NCBI GenBank assembly: GCA_018822805.1
Contig: JAHJJU010000076.1
Coordinates: forward strand, 1 to 43,402
Reading direction: 5' to 3'
DNA length: 43,402 nt
DNA from: a bacterium
GTDB lineage: Bacteria; Campylobacterota; Campylobacteria; Campylobacterales; Sulfurovaceae
A program made the position numbers and the translations under genes. Below the pieces are notes generated by a model, which searched no databases, was not told the DNA's origin, and saw only the letters and a program-made list of their open reading frames with translations. Below, one piece after another: positions 1 through 7,669 of the stretch. How positions within the stretch are numbered: the first letter of the stretch is position 1; every line of letters begins with the position of its first letter.

Positions 1-38
1 ATATTAAATATTAATATATAAGGTGTTATAATTAAAGA

Positions 39-2105
39 ATGCAAAAAGTACTAGAATCCCTAAATGACGCACAACAAAAAGCAGTTCAACATATCGATGG
101 TCCTCAACTTATTTTGGCTGGTGCCGGGAGTGGGAAGACTAAAACACTCACAACAAGATTAGCATATCTTATAGGTGAGGTTGGAATTGATCCTCAAAAC
201 ACCTTAACATTAACATTTACAAATAAAGCAGCAAAAGAGATGCGTGAACGTGCCAATGCACTCATTAACAATCACACCTCTTCCATGCCACTTCTCTGTA
301 CTTTTCACAAATTTGGTCTTCTTTTTTTAAAATTTCACATTGAAAAATTGGGACGTGCAAACAACTTTGTTATTATTGATTCAGATGATAAAAAACGTAT
401 CATCAAACGTATTGCCAAAGAGCATAAGATTGATCTAAACATTGCTTTTATTAATTCTGAAATTTCTAAATATAAAAACACGCTTCTCACAGCTGATGAA
501 ATTATTAAAAAAGCAGAACTTCCGGACTATAAAAAGATTGCTATTATTTATAAAGCGTATGAAAAAGAGATTATTGAAAACAATTTGGTTGACTTTGATG
601 ACCTGCTCATGTTGACCTACCAAATTTTAGCACAAGATGATGAACTTCGTAAAGAGACCTCAAAGCGTTACCAATACATCATGGTGGATGAGTACCAAGA
701 TACCAATGAGTTACAATTTAAACTTCTAGAACTCTTAGCCTCAGAACACAACAACCTCTGTGTGGTAGGGGATGATGACCAAAGTATTTACGGTTGGCGT
801 GGTGCAAATATTCGTAACATTTTAGAATTTTCTGATCATTTTAAAAATACCCAAACGGTAAAACTAGAAACCAACTACCGTTCAACCACCCCCATACTCA
901 AAGCTGCCAATGAACTGATAGAGCACAACAGTCAACGTATAGGGAAAGTACTCACTTCACATAAAGGAGAGGGTCCAGCCGTTAAACTGTTTCACTCTTT
1001 AGATGAGTCTTTAGAATCACGCAGTATTGCTAGAGAAATAAAATCGCTACTCGACAAAGGTGTCCCTTCGGATGAAATTGCTGTACTGTATAGAATCAAT
1101 GCCCTTTCACGTTCACTAGAAGAAGGTTTTACCAAAGAGGGCTTAAACTTTAAACTCTTGGGGGGCATGCGTTTCTACGATAGAGCAGAGATTAAAGACA
1201 TTATCTCCTATTTTAGAGTTTTAGCAAACCCAAATGATGACTTCTCTTTAGAACGGATTATCAACAAACCCAAACGAGGTATTGGTAAAGTCTCTATTGA
1301 CAAACTCAAAAAAGTAGCTTTTAAACAGCATTCTTCTCTTTTTTCACTCATTGCCAACACTGACCTAGCAACACTTACTGGCATCATAAGTAAAAAAGCT
1401 GCTACCTCTCTTAAAGAGTTTGCCGAACACATTCAAACCCTACAAACTGAAATAGAGAATTCACTTTATAACTTTTTAGAACTCTTTGAAGAGTTGATTG
1501 GTCTGAAAAACCATTATGCTGCTATGGTCGATGGACAGGAACGCATACTCAATATTGATGAATTTTATGGATACTTTAGAGAAGCCATACTAAAAAACCC
1601 CAATATCACATTGGATTCATTTTTAAATGATATCTCATTGCAGAGTGAACAAGATCAACTCGATGAGAATGCCATTACCATTATGAGTATTCATGCCTCG
1701 AAAGGTTTAGAGTTTGAACACCTCTATGTCATCGGACTAGAAGAAGAATTTTTTCCTCTACTTGGTGATGGATGCAACATGGAAGAAGAACGTCGTTTAG
1801 GGTACGTTGCCATTACCCGTGCTAAATCTGATTTAACACTGTGTTATGTTGACAGCCGATTTTATAAAGGTCAAAGAAAACGTATTGACAAAAGTCGTTT
1901 CTTAGGAGAATCAGGACTAATTAATGACAGCAGTTTAAAAATCACCAAACAGTCTGAATTTAAAAGAGGTGACTTGGTAAAACACAAAATCTTTGGCATC
2001 GGACGGGTTCAAAGCTCTACCAAATCAGGACGAGAATACAAATTAAGAATAAACTTTGGTGGTAGCAAAAGAGAGATTTTAAGCTCTTTTGTACAGTCGG
2101 TGTAA
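39..2105 (+). CDS. uvrD: UvrD/Rep/PcrA-family superfamily 1 DNA helicase
   Basis: ATP-dependent 3'-5' DNA helicase of superfamily 1A, acting in DNA repair and replication restart. Over 688 residues all core motifs are present and in order: Walker A GAGSGKT (28-34), motif II VDEYQD (216-221), motif III VVGDDDQSIYGWRGA (242-256), ETNYRS (motif IV), SIHASKGLEF (550-559) and VAITRAK (590-596). The last ~45 residues contain GDLVKHKIFGIGRV, resembling the PcrA/UvrD C-terminal Tudor-like domain. The length is normal for the family. A weak AAGG ribosome site lies 13-18 bases before the ATG. The TAA stop directly abuts the truB ATG, so the two genes are probably co-transcribed. UvrD, Rep and PcrA cannot be separated from the sequence alone. 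Confidence 0.95.
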   Translation: MQKVLESLNDAQQKAVQHIDGPQLILAGAGSGKTKTLTTRLAYLIGEVGIDPQNTLTLTFTNKAAKEMRERANALINNHTSSMPLLCTFHKFGLLFLKFHIEKLGRANNFVIIDSDDKKRIIKRIAKEHKIDLNIAFINSEISKYKNTLLTADEIIKKAELPDYKKIAIIYKAYEKEIIENNLVDFDDLLMLTYQILAQDDELRKETSKRYQYIMVDEYQDTNELQFKLLELLASEHNNLCVVGDDDQSIYGWRGANIRNILEFSDHFKNTQTVKLETNYRSTTPILKAANELIEHNSQRIGKVLTSHKGEGPAVKLFHSLDESLESRSIAREIKSLLDKGVPSDEIAVLYRINALSRSLEEGFTKEGLNFKLLGGMRFYDRAEIKDIISYFRVLANPNDDFSLERIINKPKRGIGKVSIDKLKKVAFKQHSSLFSLIANTDLATLTGIISKKAATSLKEFAEHIQTLQTEIENSLYNFLELFEELIGLKNHYAAMVDGQERILNIDEFYGYFREAILKNPNITLDSFLNDISLQSEQDQLDENAITIMSIHASKGLEFEHLYVIGLEEEFFPLLGDGCNMEEERRLGYVAITRAKSDLTLCYVDSRFYKGQRKRIDKSRFLGESGLINDSSLKITKQSEFKRGDLVKHKIFGIGRVQSSTKSGREYKLRINFGGSKREILSSFVQSV

Positions 2106-2963
2106 ATGAACAGATTATTTGTCGTAAACAAACCCATCTTCCGTTCTTCTAACGGCTATATGGGGTATGTAAAAAGAAAATACAACACCAAAAAAGTAGG
2201 TTTTTCAGGTACCCTCGACCCTTTTGCAACGGGCTGTCTTATTGTTGCGACAGGACAATACCCCAAACTGTTTCAGTACCTTAGAAAAACACCCAAAACT
2301 TACGCTGCTACCTTATGGTTGGGTGCCAACTCTGAAAGTTTGGACATTGAAAATGTAGACTCCATTAAAATCATACCTGAACTGAACGTAGAAGATATCA
2401 AACAAGCTTTAGCCGATTTAAAAGGAGAACTCACCTACTACCCTCCTAAATTTTCTGCTAAAAAAGTAAACGGTAAAAGAGCCTATGACTTAGCACGTGC
2501 AGGAAAAGAGGTTACATTAAAAACCATAACCTCTACCATATACAACATCAAGTTCATTCACTACAATCACCCTTTTGTGCATTTTGAGACAACCGTTTCG
2601 GAAGGCACCTATATTCGTTCACTAGGAGCCATTATCTCCGATACATTAGGTGTAGATGGAACGCTATCAAGTTTAAAACGACTTAATGAAGGGGATTTTT
2701 ATTTTGACAATGAAAAAGCTCTTGACCCGTTAAAGTATTTGAAAATTCCTAAAAACATCTACACCGGTGACCCAGAATATATGGAACTTGGTAAAAAACT
2801 CTCTATCGACTATTTTGAAACCAAAGAAAATGGAGAGTATTGGGTTGAGACTGCAAACTTTTTTTCGGTTATAGAGATAAAAGATGGAGAAGTGAAATAT
2901 AAATTGAATCGAGTACAGAAGTTTACTACCCCTCATTCTTCATTATGCCACTACGATAGATAA
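2106..2963 (+). CDS. truB: tRNA pseudouridine(55) synthase TruB with altered C-terminus
   Basis: Makes pseudouridine 55 in the T-loop of tRNAs. The catalytic motif GFSGTLDPFATG lies at residues 32-43, with catalytic Asp38. The KLNGKRAYDLAR-like motif appears as KKVNGKRAYDLARAG, and SEGTYIRSL is also present, so the enzyme core is complete. It starts on the base after the uvrD stop. Odd feature: the last 12 residues (TTPHSSLCHYDR) follow the codons for KYKLNRVQKF. Those same codons recur about 960 bases downstream, before the TA genes' far flank, followed in frame by five different codons and a stop. The present tail therefore looks like it was replaced by an insertion, leaving the gene open and full length. 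Confidence 0.93.
   Translation: MNRLFVVNKPIFRSSNGYMGYVKRKYNTKKVGFSGTLDPFATGCLIVATGQYPKLFQYLRKTPKTYAATLWLGANSESLDIENVDSIKIIPELNVEDIKQALADLKGELTYYPPKFSAKKVNGKRAYDLARAGKEVTLKTITSTIYNIKFIHYNHPFVHFETTVSEGTYIRSLGAIISDTLGVDGTLSSLKRLNEGDFYFDNEKALDPLKYLKIPKNIYTGDPEYMELGKKLSIDYFETKENGEYWVETANFFSVIEIKDGEVKYKLNRVQKFTTPHSSLCHYDR
2895..2924 (+). repeat. Left copy of 30-bp direct repeat at the truB 3' end
   Basis: This 30-base segment encodes KYKLNRVQKF near the TruB C-terminus. It matches 3859-3888 at 29 of 30 positions (G at 2918, T at 3882). It marks the left edge of a 964-base segment carrying the UPF0175/PIN toxin-antitoxin pair. It resembles an attachment-site duplication at a gene 3' end, although no recombinase is present. 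Confidence 0.9.
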
Positions 2964-2997
2964 GTACCTGACCATAATAAAAAAGAAAGTTAGAGTA

Positions 2998-3026
2998 TTA
3001 AGTTTTTAACCTAAACATGATATACT
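2998..3026 (+). promoter_or_regulatory. Putative promoter of the UPF0175/PIN module
   Basis: An extended -10 box (TG at 3018-3019, one base, then TATACT at 3021-3026) precedes the antitoxin ATG by 31 bases, with only a weak -35 near 2998. An AAAAAGGA ribosome site follows. The module thus carries its own promoter, as is usual for autoregulated TA operons. Confidence 0.55.
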
Positions 3027-3057
3027 ACCAAAAGTAAGTACTTCAAAAAGGAACATT

Positions 3058-3381
3058 ATGCAAACCATAGGAATCAAAGAGTTACAAACCAATCCTGCCC
3101 TGTTAACACGTTCGTTAGAAGCAGATGAATACACCATGATAACCAAACATAGCAAGCCCATAGGTATGGCTTTCTCTTTTGATGATAGCATTGTTACCGA
3201 GGGATTAAAAACAGCGTTGATGATAGATGCTTATAAAAAAGGCTTTTTAAGTTTGGGGCAGTTTGCTAAGGCACTAAATAAAACCCATGAAGAAGCGTTA
3301 AAACTGCTTTCACTGATGGGTGTAGATATAATAGATTATGATTTTGAAGAGGATATGAAGTTTATAGAGAGCTTCTTATGA
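3058..3381 (+). CDS. UPF0175-family antitoxin with Phd-like N-terminus
   Basis: A 107-residue protein. The first ~45 residues (MQTIGIKELQTNPALLTRSL then YTMITKHSKPIGMAF) resemble the Phd/YefM DNA-binding fold. Residues ~55-107 (YKKGFLSLGQFAKALNKT, then a helix and LLSLMGVDIIDYDFEED) match the UPF0175 helix-turn-helix family usually paired with DUF3368 PIN proteins. It overlaps the toxin by 4 bases (ATGA), giving translational coupling. It probably neutralises the PIN protein and represses the shared promoter. Family assignment is by pattern recognition. It lies inside the repeat-bounded insertion downstream of truB. Confidence 0.8.
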   Translation: MQTIGIKELQTNPALLTRSLEADEYTMITKHSKPIGMAFSFDDSIVTEGLKTALMIDAYKKGFLSLGQFAKALNKTHEEALKLLSLMGVDIIDYDFEEDMKFIESFL

Positions 3382-3833
3382 TTGTTAGTGACAGCACCAC
3401 ACTGATTATACTTTTTGATTTAAATCGTATGGAGTTGCTCTCTAATCTTTTTCCTAACATCATTATCCCTTCGGCTGTTTATAGTGAAATCTCGGTAAAG
3501 AGGTCTATTGAACTGCCTACTTTTATAACCATACAAAAACCTAAAGAGTCTGAGACTTTAGAGACTCTAAAATTGGTATTGGATTTAGGTGAGAGCGAAG
3601 CCATTGTTTTGGCATTGGAGTTGCAAAGCAAACTGATAATCGACGAGAAAAAAGGTCGAAAGATAGCCATGGGACAAGGTTTGAAGATTATTGGATTATT
3701 GGGGATAATCTATTTGAATATAAAAAAAGAGTTTTTAACCAAAAAAGAAGCAAAAGAGTTTTTAGATAGTGCATTGAGCCATGGCTATAGAATTAGTCCA
3801 AAAGTGATAGAGGGGATGTTTCAAAAGTTGTAA
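3378..3833 (+). CDS. DUF3368-type PIN-domain toxin (putative ribonuclease)
   Basis: A 151-residue PIN-like protein of the DUF3368 type. Expected acidic metal-binding positions are visible: Asp5 in MIVSDSTTLI, Glu72/Glu74 in LGESEAIVLAL, and Asp89 in LIIDEKKGRKIA. The segment GLKIIGLLGIIYLNIKKE is typical of this subfamily. It is the second gene of a pair with the UPF0175 antitoxin, sharing four bases. PIN toxins are generally Mg-dependent RNases, but the RNA target here cannot be told. It lies inside the segment flanked by the 30-bp truB repeats, consistent with acquisition as a unit. Confidence 0.8.
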   Translation: MIVSDSTTLIILFDLNRMELLSNLFPNIIIPSAVYSEISVKRSIELPTFITIQKPKESETLETLKLVLDLGESEAIVLALELQSKLIIDEKKGRKIAMGQGLKIIGLLGIIYLNIKKEFLTKKEAKEFLDSALSHGYRISPKVIEGMFQKL

Positions 3834-3858
3834 TTTATTATAATAAGGGTCGAATCAC

Positions 3859-3888
3859 AAATATAAATTGAATCGAGTACATAAGTTT
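3859..3888 (+). repeat. Right copy of 30-bp direct repeat (truB tail remnant)
   Basis: Second copy of 2895-2924 with one mismatch. Read in the truB codon phase it encodes KYKLNRVHKF, then QSQLK and a TAG stop at 3904-3906, which is a plausible original TruB C-terminus. Bases upstream of 3859 do not resemble truB. The remnant therefore marks the right-hand junction of the insertion. Confidence 0.88.
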
Positions 3889-3918
3889 CAATCTCAGTTA
3901 AAATAGATTTACAATGTA

Positions 3919-3939
3919 GTATTATATGTAAAATAATAC
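3919..3939. promoter_or_regulatory. Inverted repeat upstream of the YefM/RelE module
   Basis: A perfect 7-base inverted repeat (GTATTAT / ATAATAC, 7-base loop) lies 18 bases before the antitoxin ATG and contains -10-like sequence. Phd/YefM antitoxins usually bind such palindromes to repress their operon, so this is a candidate operator. Confidence 0.5.
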
Positions 3940-3956
3940 ATAGAATAGGATGTAAA

Positions 3957-4247
3957 ATGATAGCTTATACAAGAAATGAAATTATATCTGCTACCGATAT
4001 GGCAAGAAGCTTTTCAACTGCTTTAAACAGCATATTGGAACATACAAAAGAAAAATTGGCTATCTCTAAAAATAATCAACTTCAAGCTGTTCTTATTAAT
4101 ATCGAAGAGTATGAACGGCTCAAAGAAGCTTATGATACCTTAGAGCATATAGAGATGGCAAAAAAGATAGAAGAGCGAAAAAATTCAAAAAGCATCTCAC
4201 TTGAAGCATCAATGAAACGACATGGCATCTCTATAGATGAGTTATAA
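3957..4247 (+). CDS. Phd/YefM-family antitoxin
   Basis: A 96-residue antitoxin. The N-terminal part (ISATDMARSFSTALNSI, then KLAISKNNQLQAVLINIEEYERL) has the Phd/YefM DNA-binding pattern. The C-terminal half is a charged helical, toxin-binding tail (EHIEMAKKIEERKNSKS and onward). The GATG-containing leader has a modest AGGA site. It overlaps the downstream toxin gene by 11 bases, the usual TA arrangement. Together they form a second TA module between truB and ispE, lacking the truB-derived repeat that bounds the first. Confidence 0.88.
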   Translation: MIAYTRNEIISATDMARSFSTALNSILEHTKEKLAISKNNQLQAVLINIEEYERLKEAYDTLEHIEMAKKIEERKNSKSISLEASMKRHGISIDEL

Positions 4248-4533
4248 AGTTGTCTTAAAAGAAGAGGCAGACAATGACCTCTCTGAACTCTCACACAATC
4301 AAAAGATTTTAATTTTTAAACAGTTTAAAAAGTTAGAAAACTCTCCAGAGTTGGGTCTACCTCTTGGCAAAAAAGCAGGGTATGACCTAACAGAATACCG
4401 AAAAATGTATGCTGATAAAAAGAAACTTCGTATTGTTTATAGAATTATCGATGACATTATTGTGGTTGAAATTATTGCTATTGGGAAACGAGATGATATG
4501 GATGTGTATCAAAAAGCCAGTGAGAGAATTTAA
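4237..4533 (+). CDS. RelE/ParE-superfamily toxin
   Basis: A 98-residue RelE-like protein. Visible features are SYKVVLKEEADNDLSELS, the basic middle segment YRKMYADKKKLRIVYRIID, and IVVEIIAIGKRDDMDVYQKA, which ends in the conserved 'GKRDDxxVYxxA' tail of this family. RelE proteins usually cleave mRNA on the ribosome; ParE relatives target gyrase. The sequence fits the RelE/StbE side better. Its start lies within the antitoxin gene, so expression is translationally coupled. IspE begins 14 bases after the stop. Confidence 0.88.
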   Translation: MSYKVVLKEEADNDLSELSHNQKILIFKQFKKLENSPELGLPLGKKAGYDLTEYRKMYADKKKLRIVYRIIDDIIVVEIIAIGKRDDMDVYQKASERI

Positions 4534-4547
4534 TTATAAGGAACCCC

Positions 4548-5315
4548 ATGACCATTAAAGCCCACGCAAAAATAAACACCTTTCTAAAAATAACAGGACA
4601 TAAAAATGGCTACCATACGCTACTTTCACGTTTTGTAAAAGTCCCTAACCTTTACGATACCATTTCCTTTGTTCCTGCCAACTGTGAGCGTTTTACCATA
4701 GAGGGTTGTGATGATGTGCCGACAGAGTCCAATACCATCTACAAAGTTTATCTTGCTATCAAAGAACACATGAATGAATGCATCATTAATGACTTTTTCA
4801 AATACCACAAAGTTGTGGTTAAAAAAAACATTCCCCAAGGTGCAGGTTTAGGTGGTGGGAGTTCAGATGCTGCTGCATTTATGCGTCTGTTTAATGAGGT
4901 GTGCAAACTGGGCATCGACACTCCTACTCTAGCCAAAATAGGTTCAACCGTTGGGGCCGATATTCCTTTCTTTGTCTACGACTATAACGCAGCCAATGTT
5001 TCAGGGTTTGGTGAGGTTGTAGAAAAGTTTGATGAAGAGCCTTTGGATATCGAACTCTATACCCCAAACATACACTGCGATACAGCATTGGTTTATAAAA
5101 CGTTTAAACAAAATTTGCTCGATAAAATTGAGCCTACGACATTTGAAGGGTGGGAAAAGCTTTCATCAAAAGAAGTCTTATCAAAAATAGATGCTGTTAT
5201 GGCAAACGATTTGTATAAAGCCTCACTCATCGCTTACCCTGAACTTGAAAAAGAGGCTAAAGAGGGGTGGTATTTTTCAGGAAGTGGAAGTACGTTTTTT
5301 AGGATTAATCCGTAG
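4548..5315 (+). CDS. ispE: 4-diphosphocytidyl-2-C-methyl-D-erythritol kinase
   Basis: ATP-dependent kinase of the MEP isoprenoid pathway. It phosphorylates the 2-hydroxyl of CDP-methylerythritol. The 255 residues show the GHMP-kinase pattern: Lys8 in KAHAKINTFLKI, GYH at 21-23, the phosphate loop PQGAGLGGGSSDAAA (96-110), and the catalytic Asp139 in GADIPFF. A C-terminal glycine/serine motif FSGSGSTFF is present. An AAGGA ribosome site lies 7 bases before the ATG. It follows the two TA modules. Truncations of the family at ~255 residues are common in Campylobacterota, so this length is not unusual. The 3' end runs directly into a palindromic repeat. Confidence 0.93.
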   Translation: MTIKAHAKINTFLKITGHKNGYHTLLSRFVKVPNLYDTISFVPANCERFTIEGCDDVPTESNTIYKVYLAIKEHMNECIINDFFKYHKVVVKKNIPQGAGLGGGSSDAAAFMRLFNEVCKLGIDTPTLAKIGSTVGADIPFFVYDYNAANVSGFGEVVEKFDEEPLDIELYTPNIHCDTALVYKTFKQNLLDKIEPTTFEGWEKLSSKEVLSKIDAVMANDLYKASLIAYPELEKEAKEGWYFSGSGSTFFRINP

Positions 5316-5424
5316 GGACAATCCCCTTGTGGTTGTCCGGTGCCTATTTTGATTTTCGGACATCAATTATTTGAATTGTTTTTGTATATCAGGCATCGGA
5401 CAAGCACGGAGGCGTTGTCCCTAC
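5310..5424. repeat. GTAGGG-terminated palindromic repeat between ispE and nadA
   Basis: The outer arms 5312-5345 and 5391-5424 form an imperfect 34-base inverted repeat (27 of 34 paired), with smaller hairpins inside (GGACAA / TTGTCC). The first 30 bases match 37837-37866 with one difference. The left end overlaps the ispE stop region. On the minus strand, the terminal GTAGGG supplies the TAG stop of nadA. It resembles a REP/MITE-like element. It may also serve as a two-way terminator for the converging genes. Confidence 0.75.
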
Positions 5425-6416
5425 TTGATTGCCAACATTCTCTCTAATGCTAAATTGGCATACTTCACCGTGTGTTCATCCACAAAAATCTCATTAATCG
5501 GTGCATTATCTTCTATAGATTTTAATGTTTTATACAAATCTTCCAACGTCGTCTCATTCATGGTAGGACACTCAGGCTTGGTTGAGGAGAGCACGTAAGT
5601 ATTTTTTTGACGCATTCGATTTACCAAGTTGTACTCCGTCCCAATGGCTACTTTTTGTTCCGGGTCTAAATCGTTCACATACTTAATAAGTTGTGAAGTT
5701 GATCCTGCAAAATCAGCAGCGTCAACAATAGCCGGGTCACACTCCGGATGAACGGCTATTTTAATTCCGGGGTATTTGTTTCTATAGAACGCAATATCAT
5801 CTAAAGTAAAAAGTTGGTGAACGGAACAGAAACCATTAAAACAGATCACATCTGCCTCTTTAGGGTCACAATCACCCACACCAATAACACATGATTTTAA
5901 GTTCATAGAGTTTGCAAAGTTTTGTCCTAAACATCTATCAGGAACAAAAAGAATCTTTTTACCCGACTCTAAACCTTTTTCGATAATTTTGTAAGCATTT
6001 GAAGAGGTACAGACCATTCCACCCATCTCTCCTACTTTGGCTTTTACTGAAGCGTCAGAGTTGATGTAGGTGATTGGTAAAATATTCTCTTTCTCAATAC
6101 CATGTTTTACCATATACGCTACAGAGTCATCGAAATATGAACCATCAATCATTCTCGCCATCGCACAACAAGCAATTTTTGGCATAAGTACACGTTTTTG
6201 GGGAGCAATAACCTTAACACTTTGTCCCATAAAACCAACACCACAAAAAACAACCCATGGATTCGCATCAGCTTTACATTTTCGTGCCAACTCTAAACTG
6301 TCGCCGGTAATATCTGCCATTTCAAATACTTCATCACGCTGATAATAATGTCCCACTACCGTTACAGGAAGTTTTGCCTTTAATCGCTCTATTTCTGCTT
6401 TATAATCTATGCTCAT
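5421..6416 (-). CDS. nadA: Quinolinate synthase NadA
   Basis: Condenses iminoaspartate with dihydroxyacetone phosphate to quinolinate in de novo NAD synthesis, using a [4Fe-4S] cluster. The 331-residue protein has VVGHYYQRDEVFEMAD near its start. The three expected cluster ligands are Cys83 or Cys84 (IACCAMARM), Cys197 (GFCSVHQ) and Cys283 (ECPTMN). The MVCTSSNAYK motif is also present. The ATG follows an AAAGGT ribosome site. The gene converges on ispE and its TAG stop lies within the terminal GTAGGG of the palindromic repeat. NadB and NadC are not in the window. Confidence 0.95.
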   Translation of the reverse strand: MSIDYKAEIERLKAKLPVTVVGHYYQRDEVFEMADITGDSLELARKCKADANPWVVFCGVGFMGQSVKVIAPQKRVLMPKIACCAMARMIDGSYFDDSVAYMVKHGIEKENILPITYINSDASVKAKVGEMGGMVCTSSNAYKIIEKGLESGKKILFVPDRCLGQNFANSMNLKSCVIGVGDCDPKEADVICFNGFCSVHQLFTLDDIAFYRNKYPGIKIAVHPECDPAIVDAADFAGSTSQLIKYVNDLDPEQKVAIGTEYNLVNRMRQKNTYVLSSTKPECPTMNETTLEDLYKTLKSIEDNAPINEIFVDEHTVKYANLALERMLAIK

Positions 6417-6446
6417 ATTTTATACCTTTTTAATCTTCATATCTTT

Positions 6447-6458
6447 TATCTTAAGATA
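6447..6458. promoter_or_regulatory. 12-bp perfect palindrome between nadA and plsY
   Basis: TATCTTAAGATA is a perfect palindrome in the 110-base divergent region between nadA and plsY. A GATAAT box at 6498-6503 is a likely -10 for plsY. The palindrome's position would allow regulation of either gene, but no specific regulator is implied. Confidence 0.35.
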
Positions 6459-6526
6459 GATTTTAGGAAAAAATACCATATTTTTAGTTAAAATTGCGAT
6501 AATCGTTAACATATCATGGAGATTTT

Positions 6527-7153
6527 ATGGATTTTTTATTGAATCAAAACATTTTACTTTATTTAAGTGCGTATCTTTTAGCCGGTGTACCTTTTGGATT
6601 TATCTTGGCAAAAGTTTTTGCAGGCGTTGATGTTAGAAATGAAGGAAGTGGAAACATAGGTGCTACCAATGTACTTAGAGTACTTAAAGAGAAGGCTCCT
6701 CATTTGGCTAAAAAACTGACCATTGCTACCTTTACACTCGATGCAACCAAAGGAATGATCATTCTTTTAATCGCGATGGCATTGGGGGCTAATGAATCCG
6801 TACTTTGGACCATCGCTGTGTTGAGTGTTTTGGGTCACTGTTTTAGTCCTTTCTTAATGTTTGAAGGTGGCAAAGGTGTTGCTACCGGTTTTGGTGTACT
6901 TCTAGTGATGGTTCCTATTCCGGCTATTGTTGCAATGGCCACATGGTTTATAGCAGGAAAAGTACTGAAAATATCATCACTTTCATCACTTATAGGATTA
7001 ATTGTACTTTTAATTGCATCACACATTATCCATCCGGATATAGCCGGAATTCATACCCATACACCTATTTGGATTATTGCATTTGTTATTTTTTACAAAC
7101 ATATCCCAAACATTGTACGCCTCTTCAAAAAAGAAGAGGGTAAGGTTATATAA
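6527..7153 (+). CDS. plsY: Glycerol-3-phosphate acyltransferase PlsY
   Basis: Inner-membrane enzyme transferring an acyl group from acyl-phosphate to glycerol-3-phosphate, the first step of phospholipid synthesis. The 208-residue protein has about five hydrophobic segments. Its hallmark loops are EGSGNIGATNVLR (39-51) and FEGGKGVATGFG (112-124), plus a HIPNIVRL segment near the end. A TGGAG ribosome site precedes the ATG. The stop is immediately followed by a possible TTG start of folB, so the two are probably co-transcribed. Confidence 0.95.
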   Translation: MDFLLNQNILLYLSAYLLAGVPFGFILAKVFAGVDVRNEGSGNIGATNVLRVLKEKAPHLAKKLTIATFTLDATKGMIILLIAMALGANESVLWTIAVLSVLGHCFSPFLMFEGGKGVATGFGVLLVMVPIPAIVAMATWFIAGKVLKISSLSSLIGLIVLLIASHIIHPDIAGIHTHTPIWIIAFVIFYKHIPNIVRLFKKEEGKVI

Positions 7154-7516
7154 TTGGACACTGCCAATAAAAGCACCTATATGACCATACATATAGAAGA
7201 ACTCACCCTCTCTGCTATTATTGGTATTTTAGATTTTGAACGAATTAAAACGCAAACAGTAGTTATTGATGCTACTATTGATTACTTTTATAGTACAAAT
7301 AAGTTCATTAATTATGCTGAGGTGATTCAACTAATGGAAACCTTAATTATTGAAAAAAAATACACACTTTTAGAAGATGCACTAAGTGATATACAAAATA
7401 AACTCTTAGAAAACTACCCTCAAATTGTAAAATATAACCTCAAAATCACCAAACCTGACATTATTAATAACGCAAAAGTAGCCCTCTCCATAAGATGGAA
7501 AAAACATAAACACTAA
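7154..7516 (+). CDS. folB: Dihydroneopterin aldolase-like protein FolB
   Basis: Folate-pathway enzyme cleaving dihydroneopterin to hydroxymethyl-dihydropterin. The FolB pattern is visible in IHIEELTLSAIIGILDFER, followed by a mid-region with EKKYTLLEDALSDI and the C-terminal YNLKITKPDIINNAKVALSI. Two starts are possible. One is a TTG at 7154, directly after the plsY stop and 8 bases after an AAGG site. The other is an ATG at 7181, giving 111 residues and the more usual N-terminus MTIHIEELT. The TTG has the better ribosome site; the ATG fits the family better. It follows plsY in an apparent two-gene operon. Confidence 0.85.
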   Translation: MDTANKSTYMTIHIEELTLSAIIGILDFERIKTQTVVIDATIDYFYSTNKFINYAEVIQLMETLIIEKKYTLLEDALSDIQNKLLENYPQIVKYNLKITKPDIINNAKVALSIRWKKHKH

Positions 7517-7624
7517 AAAACGTTACAAAATATCCAAAAACAAAATAAAACATTTACGATTTTCTGCAAATATTTATAAATTATTGCTAATTCTTTAAAA
7601 AAACTTTAAACTATAATAATTTTG

Positions 7625-7633
7625 TGTTATAAT
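7625..7633 (+). promoter_or_regulatory. Extended -10 promoter of the two-component operon
   Basis: An extended -10 (TG, one base, TATAAT at 7628-7633) lies 37 bases before the response regulator ATG, in a very AT-rich leader. This placement argues against the in-frame TTG at 7622 being the real start. Confidence 0.65.
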
Positions 7634-7669
7634 ATTAAAAAAAATACAGAAAAAGGAACTTCAAATATA

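Larger units (their letters stand above)
2925..3888. mobile_element. Putative repeat-bounded TA insertion in the truB 3' end
   Basis: A 964-base unit consisting of the UPF0175/PIN module, its promoter, and one copy of the 30-bp repeat. It has no transposase or integrase and no clear terminal inverted repeat. The repeat geometry (gene end preserved on one side, original end displaced to the other) is what site-specific integration into a gene 3' end leaves behind. It is labelled mobile by inference only. Alternative: illegitimate recombination at a short shared sequence. Confidence 0.5.

Noticed and set aside
1-38. AT-rich leader at the window start as a replication origin or att site
   Set aside because: Short, simple AT-rich sequence and probably just the uvrD promoter region.
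3834-3956. Second truB fragment as a real small gene
   Set aside because: Only 16 codons (3859-3906) without a start codon; best seen as a displaced gene tail.
7622-7669. N-terminal extension of the response regulator (TTG start at 7622)
   Set aside because: It covers an extended -10 promoter and lacks the family's usual start; the ATG at 7670 has a proper ribosome site.
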